In this document: positions 63,692-64,000 of the stretch, in pieces
Position numbering within the stretch: position 1 is the stretch's first letter
Layout: every line of letters begins with the position of its first letter
Assembly: GCA_963795385.1 (NCBI GenBank)
Contig: CAWCHK010000003.1
Coordinates: 496,001 to 560,000, forward strand
DNA length: 64,000 nt
Direction: 5' to 3'
Source of the DNA: CAVURS01 sp963795385
Lineage (GTDB): Bacteria; Actinomycetota; Actinomycetes; Actinomycetales; CAVURS01
Notes under the pieces: model-generated
The model's input: only the letters and a program-made list of their open reading frames with translations
Databases searched by the model: none
Told to the model about the DNA's origin: nothing
Translations under genes and position numbers: made by a program

Positions 63692-64000
63692 GGGACCGGC
63701 TCCTCGTCACCCACGGGCCAGCCGCGCACGGCGCGGACCGCCTCGAGGGTCAGGACGGCGGCGACCGGGACGACGAGGAAGAACGCGACCTCCTCCAGGG
63801 GGAGGCCGCCAGGCAGGCGGACCGCAAGCGTCTGGGCCGGGTCGAACGTCCACTGGTGGCGCCCGACGGCGTAGAGGTCCCAGGTCACGAACACCACCAG
63901 CACCGGCACCACGGTCAGGACCAGGCGGCGCCACCGGCGGTAGACGCCGACCTGCAGGACCAGCTCCAGCGGCGCGGTCCCGACCAGGCAGAAGGCGAGC
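63688..64000 (-). CDS. crtYc: Lycopene cyclase subunit (CrtYc-like), N-terminus off window
   Basis: About 104 codons inside the window, with at least two further membrane segments. LAFCLVGTAPLELVLQVGVYRRWRRLVLTVVPVLVVFVTWDLYAVGRHQWTFDPAQTLAVRLPGGLPLEEVAFFLVVP contains the family motif LPLEEVAFF with the catalytic-type Glu residues. An internal GTG at 63912 is not the true start, because the conserved N-terminal part continues to the window edge. The CrtYc/CrtYd pair makes the cyclic end group of the carotenoid. Confidence 0.88.
   Translation of the reverse strand, partial: LAFCLVGTAPLELVLQVGVYRRWRRLVLTVVPVLVVFVTWDLYAVGRHQWTFDPAQTLAVRLPGGLPLEEVAFFLVVPVAAVLTLEAVRAVRGWPVGDEEPVP

Overview
The window is a gene-dense, very GC-rich stretch of an actinobacterial (Actinomycetota) chromosome. 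Codon use, GTG starts and family content all fit. The first 28 kb follows a gene order that, from memory, matches the Mycobacterium tuberculosis Rv2682c-Rv2701c neighbourhood: dxs, a TrmA-type methyltransferase, a KimA-like permease, ceoB/ceoC, DUF3159, an OB-fold protein, DUF3710, dut, DUF3093, DUF4193 and suhB. The glycosylated-carotenoid locus and the phenolic-lipid type operon point to a pigmented lineage outside the mycobacteria; I cannot name the genus. No rRNA, tRNA, insertion sequence, prophage or CRISPR array was seen.

Layout. 0-8 kb: partial membrane metallopeptidase, unknown protein, GNAT acetyltransferase, dxs, small conserved protein, aconitase acnA with an 18-bp operator-like palindrome. 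8-14.7 kb: RNA methyltransferase, KimA-like K+ permease, two RCK (CeoB/CeoC) proteins, DUF3159 and OB-fold proteins. 14.7-19.6 kb: DUF3710, dut, DUF3093, DUF4193, VOC protein, suhB, hemH. 19.7-26.6 kb: sepH (cell division), tdk, an alkaline-phosphatase-superfamily enzyme, DUF5998 and a GNAT/acyl-CoA-synthetase fusion. 26.7-31.3 kb: psuG-psuK (pseudouridine catabolism), then an Srs-like operon (type III PKS joined in frame to a methyltransferase, followed by an FAD monooxygenase). 31.3-44.4 kb: lipoprotein, AMP-dependent acyl-CoA synthetase, TIGR03084 protein, nitroreductase, topoisomerase IV genes parC and parE, small conserved actinobacterial proteins. 44.6-52.6 kb: dinB, a methyltransferase, DUF1697 and a LexA-box-controlled cassette of DUF6504, HEPN protein and dnaE2. 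52.6-64 kb: YbaK and a carotenoid locus (crtA-like, DUF4126, cruF, cruG, a second CrtI-type desaturase, idsA, crtI, crtB, crtYd, crtYc) with metF and a CDP-alcohol phosphotransferase.

Two window-wide properties stand out. First, at least 22 genes have a TANNNT-like hexamer 6-8 bases before an ATG/GTG start, the signature of leaderless transcription; this also fixes many start codons. Second, single-base frameshifts are concentrated between about 30 and 51.5 kb (about 40 sites) and rare elsewhere. After each inspected shift the protein resumes in family-typical sequence, so most look like assembly or polishing errors rather than gene decay; genes affected are entered at their full extent and described as interrupted.
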